Positions 36,401-45,706 of a DNA stretch of 64,000 nt are shown here, piece by piece (position 1 is the first letter of the stretch; each line of letters opens with the position of its first letter). Below the pieces are notes generated by a model. The model saw nothing but the letters and a program-made list of their open reading frames with translations, was not told where the DNA came from and searched no databases. The DNA is from Akkermansia muciniphila (lineage in GTDB: Bacteria > Verrucomicrobiota > Verrucomicrobiia > Verrucomicrobiales > Verrucomicrobiaceae): the NCBI GenBank assembly GCA_945863205.1, contig CAMAZK010000002.1, forward strand, positions 1-64,000, in the 5' to 3' direction. Made by a program: the position numbers and the translations under genes.

Positions 36401-37795
36401 CTACTTCTTTCCGGTCAGCCGGTTCCAGAGCGTGCGTGCGCCTGAATTCGGCGGGGCTTCGCGCTGGGGACGCTTGGGCGCGTCGCGACGCGGCTGACCG
36501 GCTTGTCCCTGGCCTTCCTGACGAGCGCTTCCTTGACCGCCTTGCCGTCCTCCGCCTTGTCCGCCACCACCGGAGCGTGAGCCGCCTTGGCCTTGTGGGC
36601 GACGCTGCTGAAACTGGCGGCGCTCGGGACGTTCGTCGGGAACGTAGGGGACGGTCATGTTGTAGTTGAATCCTTCCGCTTTCTTGCGGACGAGGCCGCG
36701 GTTGATGAAGCGCTCCAGCTTGCGCACGTCGGCGATCTCATCCGGGGAGACGAAGCTGATCGCGTCGCCGATGGCTTGCGCGCGGCCGGTGCGGCCGATG
36801 CGGTGCACGTAGTCCTCGACGATGTGCGGGAAGTCGAAGTTCACGACGTGGGAGATGCCGTCCACGTCGATGCCGCGCGCGGCGATGTCCGTGGCGACGA
36901 GGACGCGCACCTTGCCGGATTTGAAATCATCCAGTGCACGCAGGCGCTGATTCTGAGAGCGGTTCGCATGCAGCGTGGCGCAGGTGACACCGCCCTGTTC
37001 GAGCTTTTTGGCGATCTTGTCCGCGCCGTGCTTCGTGCGGCTGAAAACGAGCACCATCTGCAGTTTTTCATCTTCGAGCAGGTGGGCGAGCAGGGCCATC
37101 TTGAGATGCTTCGCCACTTCATAGACGAGCTGGGTCACGGTCTCCGCCGGATTGGCGCGTTTGCCGATCTGCACGATCTTCGGCGAGTGCTGGAACTCGT
37201 GAGTGAGGCTTTCGATCTCCTTGGAGAGCGTGGCGGAAAACATCAGCGTCTGCCGCTTCTTCGGCAGTTGGTTGAGAATGCGGCGGATGTCCGGCAAGAA
37301 GCCCATGTCGAGCATGCGGTCGGCCTCATCGAGCACAAGGTATTCGAGCTGGGAGAAATCGGCGCAGCGCTGGCCCATGAGGTCGAGCAGACGCCCGGGA
37401 CAGGCGATGACGATGTCGCTGCCGGCACGCAGCGCGTCCTTCTGCGGCTTCTCGCCGACGCCGCCATACACTTTGGCAATCTTCAGCGGCAGATGCCGCG
37501 CGTAGGCGAGCACGTTCTCCTCGATCTGTGCCACGAGTTCGCGCGTCGGTGCCAGCACGAGCACGCGGGTGCGGCGGCGCTGGCCCTGCGGGATCGGATG
37601 AGAGGTCAAGCGTGTCAGGATCGGCAGGGTGAAGGCGGCGGTCTTTCCCGTGCCGGTTTGGGCGATGCCGATCACGTCTCCGCCTGCGATCACCACCGGA
37701 ATGGCCGCCGCCTGGATGGGCGTGGGCTCGGTGTAACCGGCTTCTTGAATGGCTTGGAGGATGTTGGGATCGAGCCCGAGGGGTTGGAAAGACAT
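36401..37795 (-). CDS. rhlE: DEAD-box RNA helicase (RhlE-type)
   Basis: A 464-residue ATP-dependent RNA helicase. The usual motifs are present: Q motif near GYTEPTPIQ, Walker A AQTGTGKT (45-52), DEAD near 155, SAT near 186, and the C-terminal domain motifs ARGIDVDGISHVVNFD and HRIGRTGRA. The C-terminal 80 residues are basic and rich in Gly, Arg and Gln (QGGSRSGGGGQGGGRQGG), typical of cold-shock or ribosome-assembly helicases. Start at the ATG at 37795 (MSFQPLGLDPNILQ) matches the family. It is convergent with the UPF0175 module region. Confidence 0.95.
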   Translation of the reverse strand: MSFQPLGLDPNILQAIQEAGYTEPTPIQAAAIPVVIAGGDVIGIAQTGTGKTAAFTLPILTRLTSHPIPQGQRRRTRVLVLAPTRELVAQIEENVLAYARHLPLKIAKVYGGVGEKPQKDALRAGSDIVIACPGRLLDLMGQRCADFSQLEYLVLDEADRMLDMGFLPDIRRILNQLPKKRQTLMFSATLSKEIESLTHEFQHSPKIVQIGKRANPAETVTQLVYEVAKHLKMALLAHLLEDEKLQMVLVFSRTKHGADKIAKKLEQGGVTCATLHANRSQNQRLRALDDFKSGKVRVLVATDIAARGIDVDGISHVVNFDFPHIVEDYVHRIGRTGRAQAIGDAISFVSPDEIADVRKLERFINRGLVRKKAEGFNYNMTVPYVPDERPERRQFQQRRPQGQGGSRSGGGGQGGGRQGGQGSARQEGQGQAGQPRRDAPKRPQREAPPNSGARTLWNRLTGKK

Positions 37796-37954
37796 TGGCC
37801 TCCCTTAAGCGCTCCCCAGCTCGGAAGCGAGGTGTTTCCACCGGATCATCGCTGGCGGCGGCTGATCCGCCTCCGCTGCCGGGCCACGTTCGCGTCATTC
37901 GCCCAAAAAAGCGGTTGATGCGTATCGCAAACCGGAGCAAACGGCAGTCACCAG

Positions 37955-39892
37955 ATGGCTAGGCTATTTTTCGCGATCGATGATGGAGAGCAGGAGGTGC
38001 CGTTAACGGATCACCTCACCCTCGGACGTGCGGAAGGAAATGACGTGGTGGTGGATGACGAGCGCATGAGCCGCCACCATTCGGAGGTGCTTTGTCACGC
38101 GGACGGCCGGGTGGAGGTCCGTGATCTCGGCTCCCGCACCGGCACGTTGGTGAACGGGGAGGCCGTGCAGTCCCGCATGCTTCGTGATGGTGACAGGATC
38201 GTCTTCGGGCCGTTGCATGCCCGGTTCGAGATGGACACGCCCGCTGCCCCGGAGCCTGCGGAAAAAACGGACGCGGAGCCATCTGCGGAGAAACAGCGTG
38301 TTTCTGAGGAAATCGAGACCCTACGCCGCGAACTGGCGGACTGGCGGAGCCGTGCCGAACAGGAGCGCGGCGAGCATGAGGCGCGGCTGCGCACGTTGCG
38401 CACAGCGGAGGAGCGCCTGGCGCCGATCCAGGCCGCTGCTACGCATGCTGAGAGCACGCACCGCGAATGGCTGGCCGCCATCGAGGTACTTTCCACCGAA
38501 CATCAGGAGAAATCCGTCCTCCTCACGAAGGCGGGCGAGGAACTGAAGGCCAAGCAGGCAGCGCTGAAGCAGGTGGAGGCCGATACGGAAGCCGCGCGTC
38601 GGGAACTGGCAGGCTTTTCCGAGCAGCAGGAGACCCTCCGCGTGAAAGCGGCGAAGTCGGAGCAGGAGCTGAGCGAGGCTGCCGCAGCCCTCGAGCGTCT
38701 GCGGCTGGAAACCTCCGAGTGGGAGACAAAAGCGGGCGAGCAGCGCCGCCTCAGCGGGGAGCTGGAGGGCCGCATCGCGCAGTCGCAGTCCCTCGCGGAT
38801 GAAAAGGCCGCGCAAGTTTCAACGGTGGAAGCGAAGGTGAAGGAGCTTCACAATGAGCAGTCACGGCTCGAACCCGAAATTGCCCGTCTGAAGACGGAAA
38901 TGGCGGATTGGAGCGGCCGGATCACCGATACCCGACAGCAGCACGAAGAAGCACAAAAGCAGCTTCAGGAGGCGGGTGCCGATTTGGAGCGGGTTCAAGC
39001 CCAAGTCGCCGAGCACGAAGTGCGTGCTCGCGAAGCGGCAGCTTTGGCGGAAGCCCATGATGCCAGGGGCAAAGCCGGCGAAGAGGTGCTGGCCCAACTG
39101 CAGCAGCAGCAAACGGTCGCCGAGGCGGCCCTGAGCGAGGTGAGAGGAAAATTGACGACGGAGGAGGCCGCGCTGGCGGCGCTCCTGCAGCGCTTTACGG
39201 AAACGGACGAGAGCCTCCAGCAGGCGAAGGTGCAACTGGCGGAGTCCGAGGTGCGGCTGGAGCAGCTCAGCGCCGCGATGCCGCAGGCAGCCCAGGCGCG
39301 TGAGGTGCTCGCCAGCCTGGAATCGATGCGGGTGACGGCGGAACAGCACCTGTCCGGGACGCGCTCGACTTTGAAGGAAGTGGAAGGTCAGTTGGCGGAA
39401 AAAGAGGCCGCCGTGCGCGGACTGGCCGCGGAAGAGGAGCAGGCGCGTGCGCGTTTGGACGAACTGACCGGGCGCGAGTCCGCGCTGAAGGCGGAGGTCG
39501 CCACGCTTTCCGCCTCCGTCCGCGAGCAGCAGGCCACGCTCGACCAGATCCGCACGCTGGGGGCGCGGCAGGAGGAGACCGCCCGCGCCATCGAGGCCGC
39601 ACGCCAGGAACTGGCCGGTCTCCGGGCGCAGATCACGCCGCTGCGGACCTGGAAGGACGCCATGGATCTGCTTTATGCGCGTTTTGCAGAGCTGCCGCAG
39701 GCCTCGCCGGAAGCGCAGGAGGTCTGGCGGGAGATCGAGTCCGGAAAGGCGAAACTGCGGCAGTACATCGTCGCCACCCAGATGCGGGTGCCGCGCATCG
39801 TGCACATCGAATTTTCGAAGGAAGGGCTGAAACCCCGGCTGCCGATGAAGTCCGAGCGCATGCGGGGCAAAGCGGACGGGAAAAAGGCCTGA
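37955..39892 (+). CDS. FHA-domain protein with long coiled coil
   Basis: A 645-residue cytosolic protein. Residues about 1-95 form a forkhead-associated domain that binds phosphothreonine peptides (LTLGRAEGNDVVVDDERMSRHHSEV, RDLGSRTGTLVNG). The rest, from about 110, is almost entirely heptad-rich coiled coil, very rich in Glu, Ala, Gln and Leu, ending in a short basic tail (KPRLPMKSERMRGKADGK). It could be a scaffold for Ser/Thr kinase signalling; no kinase is next to it, though a UbiB-family atypical kinase follows 33 bp later. Partners are unknown. Confidence 0.85.
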   Translation: MARLFFAIDDGEQEVPLTDHLTLGRAEGNDVVVDDERMSRHHSEVLCHADGRVEVRDLGSRTGTLVNGEAVQSRMLRDGDRIVFGPLHARFEMDTPAAPEPAEKTDAEPSAEKQRVSEEIETLRRELADWRSRAEQERGEHEARLRTLRTAEERLAPIQAAATHAESTHREWLAAIEVLSTEHQEKSVLLTKAGEELKAKQAALKQVEADTEAARRELAGFSEQQETLRVKAAKSEQELSEAAAALERLRLETSEWETKAGEQRRLSGELEGRIAQSQSLADEKAAQVSTVEAKVKELHNEQSRLEPEIARLKTEMADWSGRITDTRQQHEEAQKQLQEAGADLERVQAQVAEHEVRAREAAALAEAHDARGKAGEEVLAQLQQQQTVAEAALSEVRGKLTTEEAALAALLQRFTETDESLQQAKVQLAESEVRLEQLSAAMPQAAQAREVLASLESMRVTAEQHLSGTRSTLKEVEGQLAEKEAAVRGLAAEEEQARARLDELTGRESALKAEVATLSASVREQQATLDQIRTLGARQEETARAIEAARQELAGLRAQITPLRTWKDAMDLLYARFAELPQASPEAQEVWREIESGKAKLRQYIVATQMRVPRIVHIEFSKEGLKPRLPMKSERMRGKADGKKA

Positions 39893-39925
39893 GCCCCCGG
39901 CTACCGCCGCGTGAAGGACCTTGTC

Positions 39926-41626
39926 ATGCCGCGTCTTCCTGCGGAGAGTGCGGGCATCATGAAGATCGACGCCCTTTCCCGACTCGAACGCCATGCGAAG
40001 CGCATCGCCGAGATCGCCACCGTGCTGGGAAAATACGGGCTGGCGGATCTTTTCGGCGGATTCGACTACGGATGGCTCAATGGCATGCTGCAGAGTTCGG
40101 ACGGTCAGGCTCTGACCGGCACGGTCACCACGGCGGCGCGCACCCGCATGGCACTCACGGAGCTGGGCACGACCTTCATCAAGCTGGGGCAGATGCTCAG
40201 CACGCGCTCCGACCTCCTCGGCCCCGAGCTCACGGACGAGCTCGCGTCCTTGCAGTGCAATATCCCGCCGGACGCTGCGGAGATCGCCCGGGCGACGATC
40301 GAGCGGCAGCTCGGGCGCCCCGTGGATGAGCTTTTCGCCGAGTTTGACGACACGCCGCTCGCTGCGGCATCCATCGCCCAAGTCCATGCCGCAGTGCTGC
40401 CGAACGGACGCAGCGTCGTGGTGAAGGTGCGCCGCGCCGGCGTGGCGGTGCAGGCGGCTACGGATCTGGAGATCGTCCAGGCGCTGGCGGAGCTGCTGGA
40501 GAAGCACTCGCCAGCCTTCCGGGCCTACCAGCCGGTCGCGCTCGTGCGCCAGTTCCGCCGCACGCTGCTGCGGGAAATGGACTTCACCTATGAGCACCGG
40601 AATCTGGAGGAATTCGGTCGCAACTTTGCCGACGAGCCCACGGTGTGCATCCCGGAGGTTTTCAGGGACTTCTGCTCCCATGAGGTGGTCACGATGGAGC
40701 GCCTCGAAGGCATTCGCGGCACCGACATCGATGAACTGCGGCAGTCGGGCGAGGATCTGGGCGAGTTCGCACGACGCGGTGCGAACATGTACCTCGAGAT
40801 GGTCTTCCGCGACGGCTTCTACCATGCCGACCCGCATCCCGGCAATCTGCTACTGCTTCCTGGCAACATCGTCGGTGTGATCGACTGCGGCATGGTGGGC
40901 CGCATCGACGAAGACCTGCGCGACGAGGTGGAGGCGCTGCTCATGGGCATCGTGGAGAACGATTCGTCCCTGGTCGCGGAACAGGTCCTACGCCTCGGCG
41001 CGGTGCCGACCTCCTGCTCGCGTGAAAAGCTGCGCGCGGACCTGCAGGACTTCATGGCGGATTTCACCGGCCACCCGCTGAAGGAGATCCACGTCGGCGC
41101 GGCTTTGGGGAACCTGGTGGAGATCATCCGGCGCCATCACATCGTGCTGCCACCGGCGCTGGCGCTGCTTTTGAAGACGATCATCGTGCTGGAGGGCACC
41201 TCCCGCCGCCTGAGCCCGGACGTGAGCCTCACGGAGCTGATGCAGCCCTACTGCTCGCGCCTGCTGCTGCGCCGCTTCTCGCCGGGCCGGGTCGCCAAAC
41301 GCGCCCGCCGCGCCTACCGCTCGTGGGACCGGCTGTTCACCGCCCTGCCGCGTGATTTGGCCGATCTTCTGGCGCGTTTCCGGGACGGCACGCTCACGGT
41401 GCATCTCGACCACCGGCACCTCGACCCGATCGTGAACCGCCTCGTGCTCGGCATCCTGACCGCCGCCGTGTTTCTCGGCTCCAGTGATCTGTGGAGCCGC
41501 AAGGCGCCGCCGCTGCTCTTCGACGTCTCCGTATTTGGGGCCATCGGCTACGCGCTGTCCCTCTTCCTCGGCTGGCGTCTGCTGCGGGCCATTCGGAAAT
41601 CCGGGAACATTCAGTCGAAGGATTGA
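39926..41626 (+). CDS. UbiB/ABC1-family atypical protein kinase-like protein
   Basis: About 566 residues. The ABC1 domain shows the conserved FIKLGQMLSTRSDLLG, AAASIAQVHAAVLP (with the invariant Lys in VVVKVRRAGV) and the catalytic YHADPHPGNLL and GVIDCGMVGRI segments. Two hydrophobic segments at the C-terminus (LVLGILTAAVFLGSSDLW; FGAIGYALSLFLGWRLL) anchor it in the membrane. In other bacteria UbiB supports ubiquinone biosynthesis or lipid-linked roles. The ATG at 39926 is preferred because AAGGA lies 7 bases upstream; the track uses a GTG at 39911. It follows the FHA gene closely, suggesting co-transcription. Confidence 0.88.
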   Translation: MPRLPAESAGIMKIDALSRLERHAKRIAEIATVLGKYGLADLFGGFDYGWLNGMLQSSDGQALTGTVTTAARTRMALTELGTTFIKLGQMLSTRSDLLGPELTDELASLQCNIPPDAAEIARATIERQLGRPVDELFAEFDDTPLAAASIAQVHAAVLPNGRSVVVKVRRAGVAVQAATDLEIVQALAELLEKHSPAFRAYQPVALVRQFRRTLLREMDFTYEHRNLEEFGRNFADEPTVCIPEVFRDFCSHEVVTMERLEGIRGTDIDELRQSGEDLGEFARRGANMYLEMVFRDGFYHADPHPGNLLLLPGNIVGVIDCGMVGRIDEDLRDEVEALLMGIVENDSSLVAEQVLRLGAVPTSCSREKLRADLQDFMADFTGHPLKEIHVGAALGNLVEIIRRHHIVLPPALALLLKTIIVLEGTSRRLSPDVSLTELMQPYCSRLLLRRFSPGRVAKRARRAYRSWDRLFTALPRDLADLLARFRDGTLTVHLDHRHLDPIVNRLVLGILTAAVFLGSSDLWSRKAPPLLFDVSVFGAIGYALSLFLGWRLLRAIRKSGNIQSKD

Positions 41627-41677
41627 GATTGCCGTGCGGGCCGGTTTCTCGCAAACTCGGGAGAAATCATCCCCGCC

Positions 41678-42112
41678 ATGCAACCGCCGCCCATCCCCAG
41701 CAAAGACGCGGAGCACCTCCGCATCCTGTCCATCTGCCACTATGTCGTGGCGGGTCTGTCCTTTCTCGGCATCGGATTCCTGGTCTTCCATTACCTCTTC
41801 ATGAAGACGGTTTTCGGAAACGCGAAAATGTGGGACAAGGTGAAGGATGCGCCGCCTTTTTCGCCGGACGAATTCTTCGGGCTCATGCAGTGGGTCTATG
41901 TCGCCGGAGGGGTGTTGATGATCACCGGTTCGATCCTTTCACTGATGTCGGGCCGTTTTATCGCCCGGCGGAAGGCCCGAACCTTTTCCATCGTCGTCGC
42001 CGGCCTGATGTGCATGCAGATCCCCTTTGGCGCCGTGCTGGGCGTTTTCACCATCATCGTGCTGACGCGTGACTCCGTGATGCGGCTCTATGGCGCGACC
42101 GACCCGGCTTGA
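41678..42112 (+). CDS. Small three-transmembrane hypothetical protein
   Basis: A 144-residue membrane protein of unknown function with about three hydrophobic stretches (YVVAGLSFLGIGFLVFHYLFM, WVYVAGGVLMITGSILSLM, IVVAGLMCMQIPFGAVLGVFTIIVL). The last helices and the tail LTRDSVMRLYGATDP are reminiscent of small conserved membrane proteins in this phylum, but I cannot assign a family with confidence. It lies between ubiB-like and xylB genes, 51 bp after the former. Confidence 0.65.
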   Translation: MQPPPIPSKDAEHLRILSICHYVVAGLSFLGIGFLVFHYLFMKTVFGNAKMWDKVKDAPPFSPDEFFGLMQWVYVAGGVLMITGSILSLMSGRFIARRKARTFSIVVAGLMCMQIPFGAVLGVFTIIVLTRDSVMRLYGATDPA

Positions 42113-42199
42113 AATGCGCGATTCTTGACTGCTTGACCTCTTGACCCTTTCGCCCACCACGGCGAGAAAAGCCCTCCGTCTCCCACCCCTCCCTTCCCC

Positions 42200-43702
42200 A
42201 TGTATTTCCTCGGCATCGACAGCGGCACTCAGAGCACGAAAGCCATCGTGCTCGATCTCGACACAGGTAAAATCCTCGCCAGCGGGCATTCGAGCTACGA
42301 TTTGATCGACGGCCTGCCGCCGGGCCATCTGGAGCAGAATCCGCAGGACTGGCTCGACGCGGTGGACGCCTCCGTGCAGCAGTGCCTCGAACAAATCGGC
42401 GCTGACAAGGCCAAGATCGCCGGCATCGGCGTCAGCGGCCAGCAGCACGGCCTCGTGGCGCTCGGAGCGGACGACAAACCGGTGCGTCCGGCCAAGCTGT
42501 GGTGCGATACGTCAACGCAGCCGCAGTGCGCGGAGATCGCACATCATTTCGGCGGACAGCCGGGCGTGATCGCGCTCGCCGGGAATGCCATGCTGCCGGG
42601 CTACACGATCCCCAAGCTACTGTGGATGAAGCAGAACGAGCCGGAAAACTTCGCAAAGACGAAGACCATCCTGCTGCCGCACGATTACATCAACTTCTGG
42701 CTCAGTGGCGTGAAGCGCATGGAATACGGCGACGCCTCCGGCATGGGCATCCTCAACGTGAACACACGCGAGTGGTGCCACGAGATCTGCGATTACATCG
42801 ATCCCTCCGTGCGCGGCATGCTGCCGCCGCTGGGGTCGTCCAAAGCCGTGCATGGCACGATCCGCAAGGACCTGGCCGTGAAGTGGGGACTGAATTTCGA
42901 CGTCATCATCAGCGCCGGCGGCGGTGACAACATGATGGGCGCGATCGGCACCGGAAACATCAAGCCGGGTGTCGTCACCGCCAGCTTTGGCACCAGCGGC
43001 ACGCTCTACGGCGTGGCCGGATCACCGGTGGTGGATGGCCAGGGCGAGGTGGCCGCCTTTTGCGACAGCACGGACCAGTGGCTGCCGCTGGTCTGCACGA
43101 TGAACGTCACCGTCGTCACCGAGCAGGTGCGCGAGATGTTCCGTTGGGACCTGAAGCAGCTCGAAGCCGCCGTGAAGACCGCCAAGCCGGGCGCGGATGG
43201 CGTGATGTTTCTGCCCTACCTCAATGGCGAGCGCACCCCGAACCTGCCGGAAGGCACCGGCGTGATCCACGGCCTGCGCCCCACGAACATGACACCGGCG
43301 AACATGGCCCGCGCCGCCGTGGAAGGCGCCACGCTGGGGCTGGCCTACGGCTTGAAGCGTTTCCGTGATCTCGGCATGAACCCGACCGAAATCCGCCTCA
43401 CCGGCGGCGGCAGCAAGAGCGCCGTCTGGCGTCAGATCGCCGCCGACTGCTTCAATGCCGAAGTCGTCACACTCAACACCAGCGAGGGCGCCGCGCTCGG
43501 CGGTGCGATCCAGGCCGCCTACGCCCAGGCGAATCAGGGCGGCGCTGAAAAGGTCAGCTATGAAGACCTCTGCGCCAAACTCGTCACCCTCGACGAATCC
43601 ACCCGCTGCAAGCCGGACGCCGCGAACGCAGCGATCTATGCCGCCCAGCTCGAAAAGCAGATGGAACTCACCGGCCGCCTCAACCAGACCGCCTGGCTCT
43701 GA
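42200..43702 (+). CDS. xylB: Xylulokinase
   Basis: A 500-residue FGGY sugar kinase that phosphorylates D-xylulose to xylulose 5-phosphate. It opens with MYFLGIDSGTQSTKAIVLDLDTG, whose Asp and Thr bind phosphate, has GVSGQQHGLVAL (substrate site) and the catalytic Asp in SAGGGDNMMGAIG near residue 240, with the nucleotide-binding LTGGGSKSAVWRQ near 400. It follows the order of a xylose pathway with xylA located about 10 kb away. A short intergenic gap (33 bp) separates it from the STAS gene. Confidence 0.95.
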   Translation: MYFLGIDSGTQSTKAIVLDLDTGKILASGHSSYDLIDGLPPGHLEQNPQDWLDAVDASVQQCLEQIGADKAKIAGIGVSGQQHGLVALGADDKPVRPAKLWCDTSTQPQCAEIAHHFGGQPGVIALAGNAMLPGYTIPKLLWMKQNEPENFAKTKTILLPHDYINFWLSGVKRMEYGDASGMGILNVNTREWCHEICDYIDPSVRGMLPPLGSSKAVHGTIRKDLAVKWGLNFDVIISAGGGDNMMGAIGTGNIKPGVVTASFGTSGTLYGVAGSPVVDGQGEVAAFCDSTDQWLPLVCTMNVTVVTEQVREMFRWDLKQLEAAVKTAKPGADGVMFLPYLNGERTPNLPEGTGVIHGLRPTNMTPANMARAAVEGATLGLAYGLKRFRDLGMNPTEIRLTGGGSKSAVWRQIAADCFNAEVVTLNTSEGAALGGAIQAAYAQANQGGAEKVSYEDLCAKLVTLDESTRCKPDAANAAIYAAQLEKQMELTGRLNQTAWL

Positions 43703-43735
43703 AGCTCCCATCTTGACCTTTCTGACCCTTCCCGC

Positions 43736-44086
43736 ATGAAACCCACCGCCCGCACCGAATCCAACGCCGTCGTCATCGAACTGGAGGGGGATGCCGACCT
43801 GGCGGTCGTGCCCGAGTTCCAAAAGCTCGTGCGTGAACAAATGAAGGCCAACGTGAAGCGCCTCATCATCGACTTCACGAAGGTCACCTTCGTGAACACT
43901 CCCGTGTGGGCCGTGGTGGTCGAGTACTTCCAGCATGCCAGCGGCGCTGGCACGGAGTTTGCCCTGGCGGGTATTCAGGGAAGGGTGGAGGCCTCGTTCA
44001 AGATCGTCCGCCTCGGCGACTTCATCACGCATCTGCCGACTCTCGACGAGGCGCTCCGTGCGCCCGACCTGACGAGCCGGCGCTAG
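43736..44086 (+). CDS. STAS-domain protein (MlaB/anti-anti-sigma-like)
   Basis: A 116-residue STAS protein starting at 43736 (MKPTARTESNAVVIELEGD). The fold is visible as LIIDFTKVTFVNTPVWAVVVEY, in which the canonical phospho-acceptor segment DSSG of SpoIIAA is replaced by NTPV; Thr at the first Ser position could still be phosphorylated. In the Mla system MlaB is a STAS subunit of the ABC transporter, while in signalling such proteins are controlled by SpoIIE-type phosphatases. Both kinds of partner gene follow in this run, which makes the dual reading plausible. Confidence 0.85.
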   Translation: MKPTARTESNAVVIELEGDADLAVVPEFQKLVREQMKANVKRLIIDFTKVTFVNTPVWAVVVEYFQHASGAGTEFALAGIQGRVEASFKIVRLGDFITHLPTLDEALRAPDLTSRR

Positions 44087-44110
44087 GCAGGAATTCTCGG
44101 GACCGCCACC

Positions 44111-44854
44111 ATGGAAGCCTTCCGCCAATACCTCGCATTGTGCGGCAGCCTCCTTTTCTGGCTGTTCGTGGCGCCGTTTCGCGGCAAGCCATGGCGCATC
44201 GGTCACACCTTCGCCCAGATCGTCCGCATCGGCGTGCATGCGGTGCCGATGTCCGCCCTCACCGCCCTGACGATCGGCGTGGTGCTGGCCATGCAGTCTG
44301 CGGCGCAGCTCGCGAAGCTGGGGGCGACGGTCTATGTGCCGGGGCTCGTTTCCTCCAGCCTCATTCGTGAGCTGGCGCCGCTGGTCACGGCGGTGATCGT
44401 GATCGGCCGCAGCGGTTCCTCCGTCACCGCAGAGCTCGGCACCATGAAGGTGTCGGAAGAAATCGAGGCGCTCGAAGTCATGGCGATTCCGCCGATGTCC
44501 TACCTCATCATCCCCCGCTTTCTCGCCATGGTGATCATGATGCCGCTGCTGGCCGTGTTCAGCATCTACGTCGGCCTCGCCGGCGGCTGGTTGATCAGCC
44601 ATTACTCGCTTCACATGTCCACGGCGTTCTACGTGACGCATGCACTGCAGTACGTCGAACTGCGGGACGTCGGCATCGGCCTGCTGAAGAGTGGCGTCTT
44701 CGGCGTGCTTATCGTCACCATCGCCTGCAGCATCGGCTTGAACGTCTCCGGCGGCGCTGAAGGCGTGGGGCTGGCCACCACGCGCTCGGTGGTGGTTTCG
44801 CTGCTGAGCGTCTTCGTGGCCAATGCCCTGCTCACCGCGCTGTTTTTCTTCTGA
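44111..44854 (+). CDS. mlaE: MlaE-family lipid-transport ABC permease
   Basis: A 247-residue permease of the MlaE (DUF140) family. It has about five membrane segments and the family residues GVHAVPMSALTALTIGVVLAMQSAAQL, IVIGRSGSSVTAELGTMKVSEEIEALEVM and FLAMVIMMPLLAVFSIYVGLAGGW. Together with MlaF and an MCE protein it should form the inner-membrane ABC complex moving lipid between inner and outer membrane. Its stop overlaps the mlaF start (ATGs share bases 44854), implying translational coupling. Confidence 0.94.
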   Translation: MEAFRQYLALCGSLLFWLFVAPFRGKPWRIGHTFAQIVRIGVHAVPMSALTALTIGVVLAMQSAAQLAKLGATVYVPGLVSSSLIRELAPLVTAVIVIGRSGSSVTAELGTMKVSEEIEALEVMAIPPMSYLIIPRFLAMVIMMPLLAVFSIYVGLAGGWLISHYSLHMSTAFYVTHALQYVELRDVGIGLLKSGVFGVLIVTIACSIGLNVSGGAEGVGLATTRSVVVSLLSVFVANALLTALFFF

Positions 44855-45693
44855 TGTCCGCCGCCGAACCAGATGCCACGTTGGGCGAGCCGATCATTGA
44901 GGTCGATTCGCTGGTGCGGCATTTTGGGAAGCAGACCGTGCTTAATGGCGTGAGCTTCAAAGTCCACGCCGGTGACACCTTTGTCATCATGGGCGGCAGC
45001 GGCTGCGGCAAGAGCACCCTGCTGCGCCATCTCATCGGCACGGAAAAGCCCACCTCCGGCAGCATCAAGATTTTCGGCCAGGAGATCACCGGCATGAAGG
45101 CGGACGCCCTGCAGAAGCTGCGCGGCCGCTACGGCATGCTCTTTCAATCCGGTGCGCTGCTACAGTCCCTCACCGTCGCCGAAAATGTGGCGCTGCCGCT
45201 GGTCGAACACACGCCGCTCGACGCCGGGCTGATCGACACCGTGGTCAAAATGAAGCTGGAGCAGGTGGGGCTGACCGGTCACGGGCACAAGAAGCCCTCC
45301 GAGATCAGCGGCGGCATGAAAAAACGCGCCGCGCTGGCCCGGGCGCTCGCGCTGGACCCGCCGCTCGTTTTCAGCGATGAACCCACCGCCGGGCTCGACC
45401 CCATCATGACCGCAGTGGTCGATGAACTGACCCAGCGCCTCACGCAGAAGATCGGCGCCACCGTGGTCGTCGTCACGCATGACATGAACAGTGTCTTCCG
45501 CATCGGCACCCGCATCATCATGCTCGGCACCGGCGCCAATCAGGGCAGGATCATCGCCCAGGGCACGCCGGAGGAGATTCGGGCGGATCCGGATCCGGCC
45601 GTGCAGCAGTTCATCAACGGCGATCCCGACGGGGACGGCGTGGATGACACCGGCGAGCTGCTCTACCGCGACATGCTTCTCCGCAAACTATGA
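44854..45693 (+). CDS. mlaF: MlaF-family ABC transporter ATPase
   Basis: A 279-residue ABC ATPase. It has Walker A GGSGCGKST near residue 48, a variant signature ISGGMKKRAALARALALD near 154, Walker B LVFSDEPTAGLDP, and the H-loop in VVVTHDMNS. It is the energy-coupling subunit for the MlaE permease and MCE protein. The C-terminal YRDMLLRKL extension is family-like. It begins within one base of the mlaE stop and is followed 13 bp later by the MCE gene, a typical operon spacing. Confidence 0.94.
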   Translation: MSAAEPDATLGEPIIEVDSLVRHFGKQTVLNGVSFKVHAGDTFVIMGGSGCGKSTLLRHLIGTEKPTSGSIKIFGQEITGMKADALQKLRGRYGMLFQSGALLQSLTVAENVALPLVEHTPLDAGLIDTVVKMKLEQVGLTGHGHKKPSEISGGMKKRAALARALALDPPLVFSDEPTAGLDPIMTAVVDELTQRLTQKIGATVVVVTHDMNSVFRIGTRIIMLGTGANQGRIIAQGTPEEIRADPDPAVQQFINGDPDGDGVDDTGELLYRDMLLRKL

Positions 45694-45706
45694 CCTCCCA
45701 CGCATC

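Noticed and set aside
38861-40837. 658-residue minus-strand ORF opposite the FHA and UbiB genes
   Set aside because: Leu/Arg/His-rich shadow; both plus-strand genes are well supported.
43022-44641. 539-residue minus-strand ORF opposite xylB, STAS and mlaE
   Set aside because: Crosses three well-supported genes with proper overlaps and lacks any motif.
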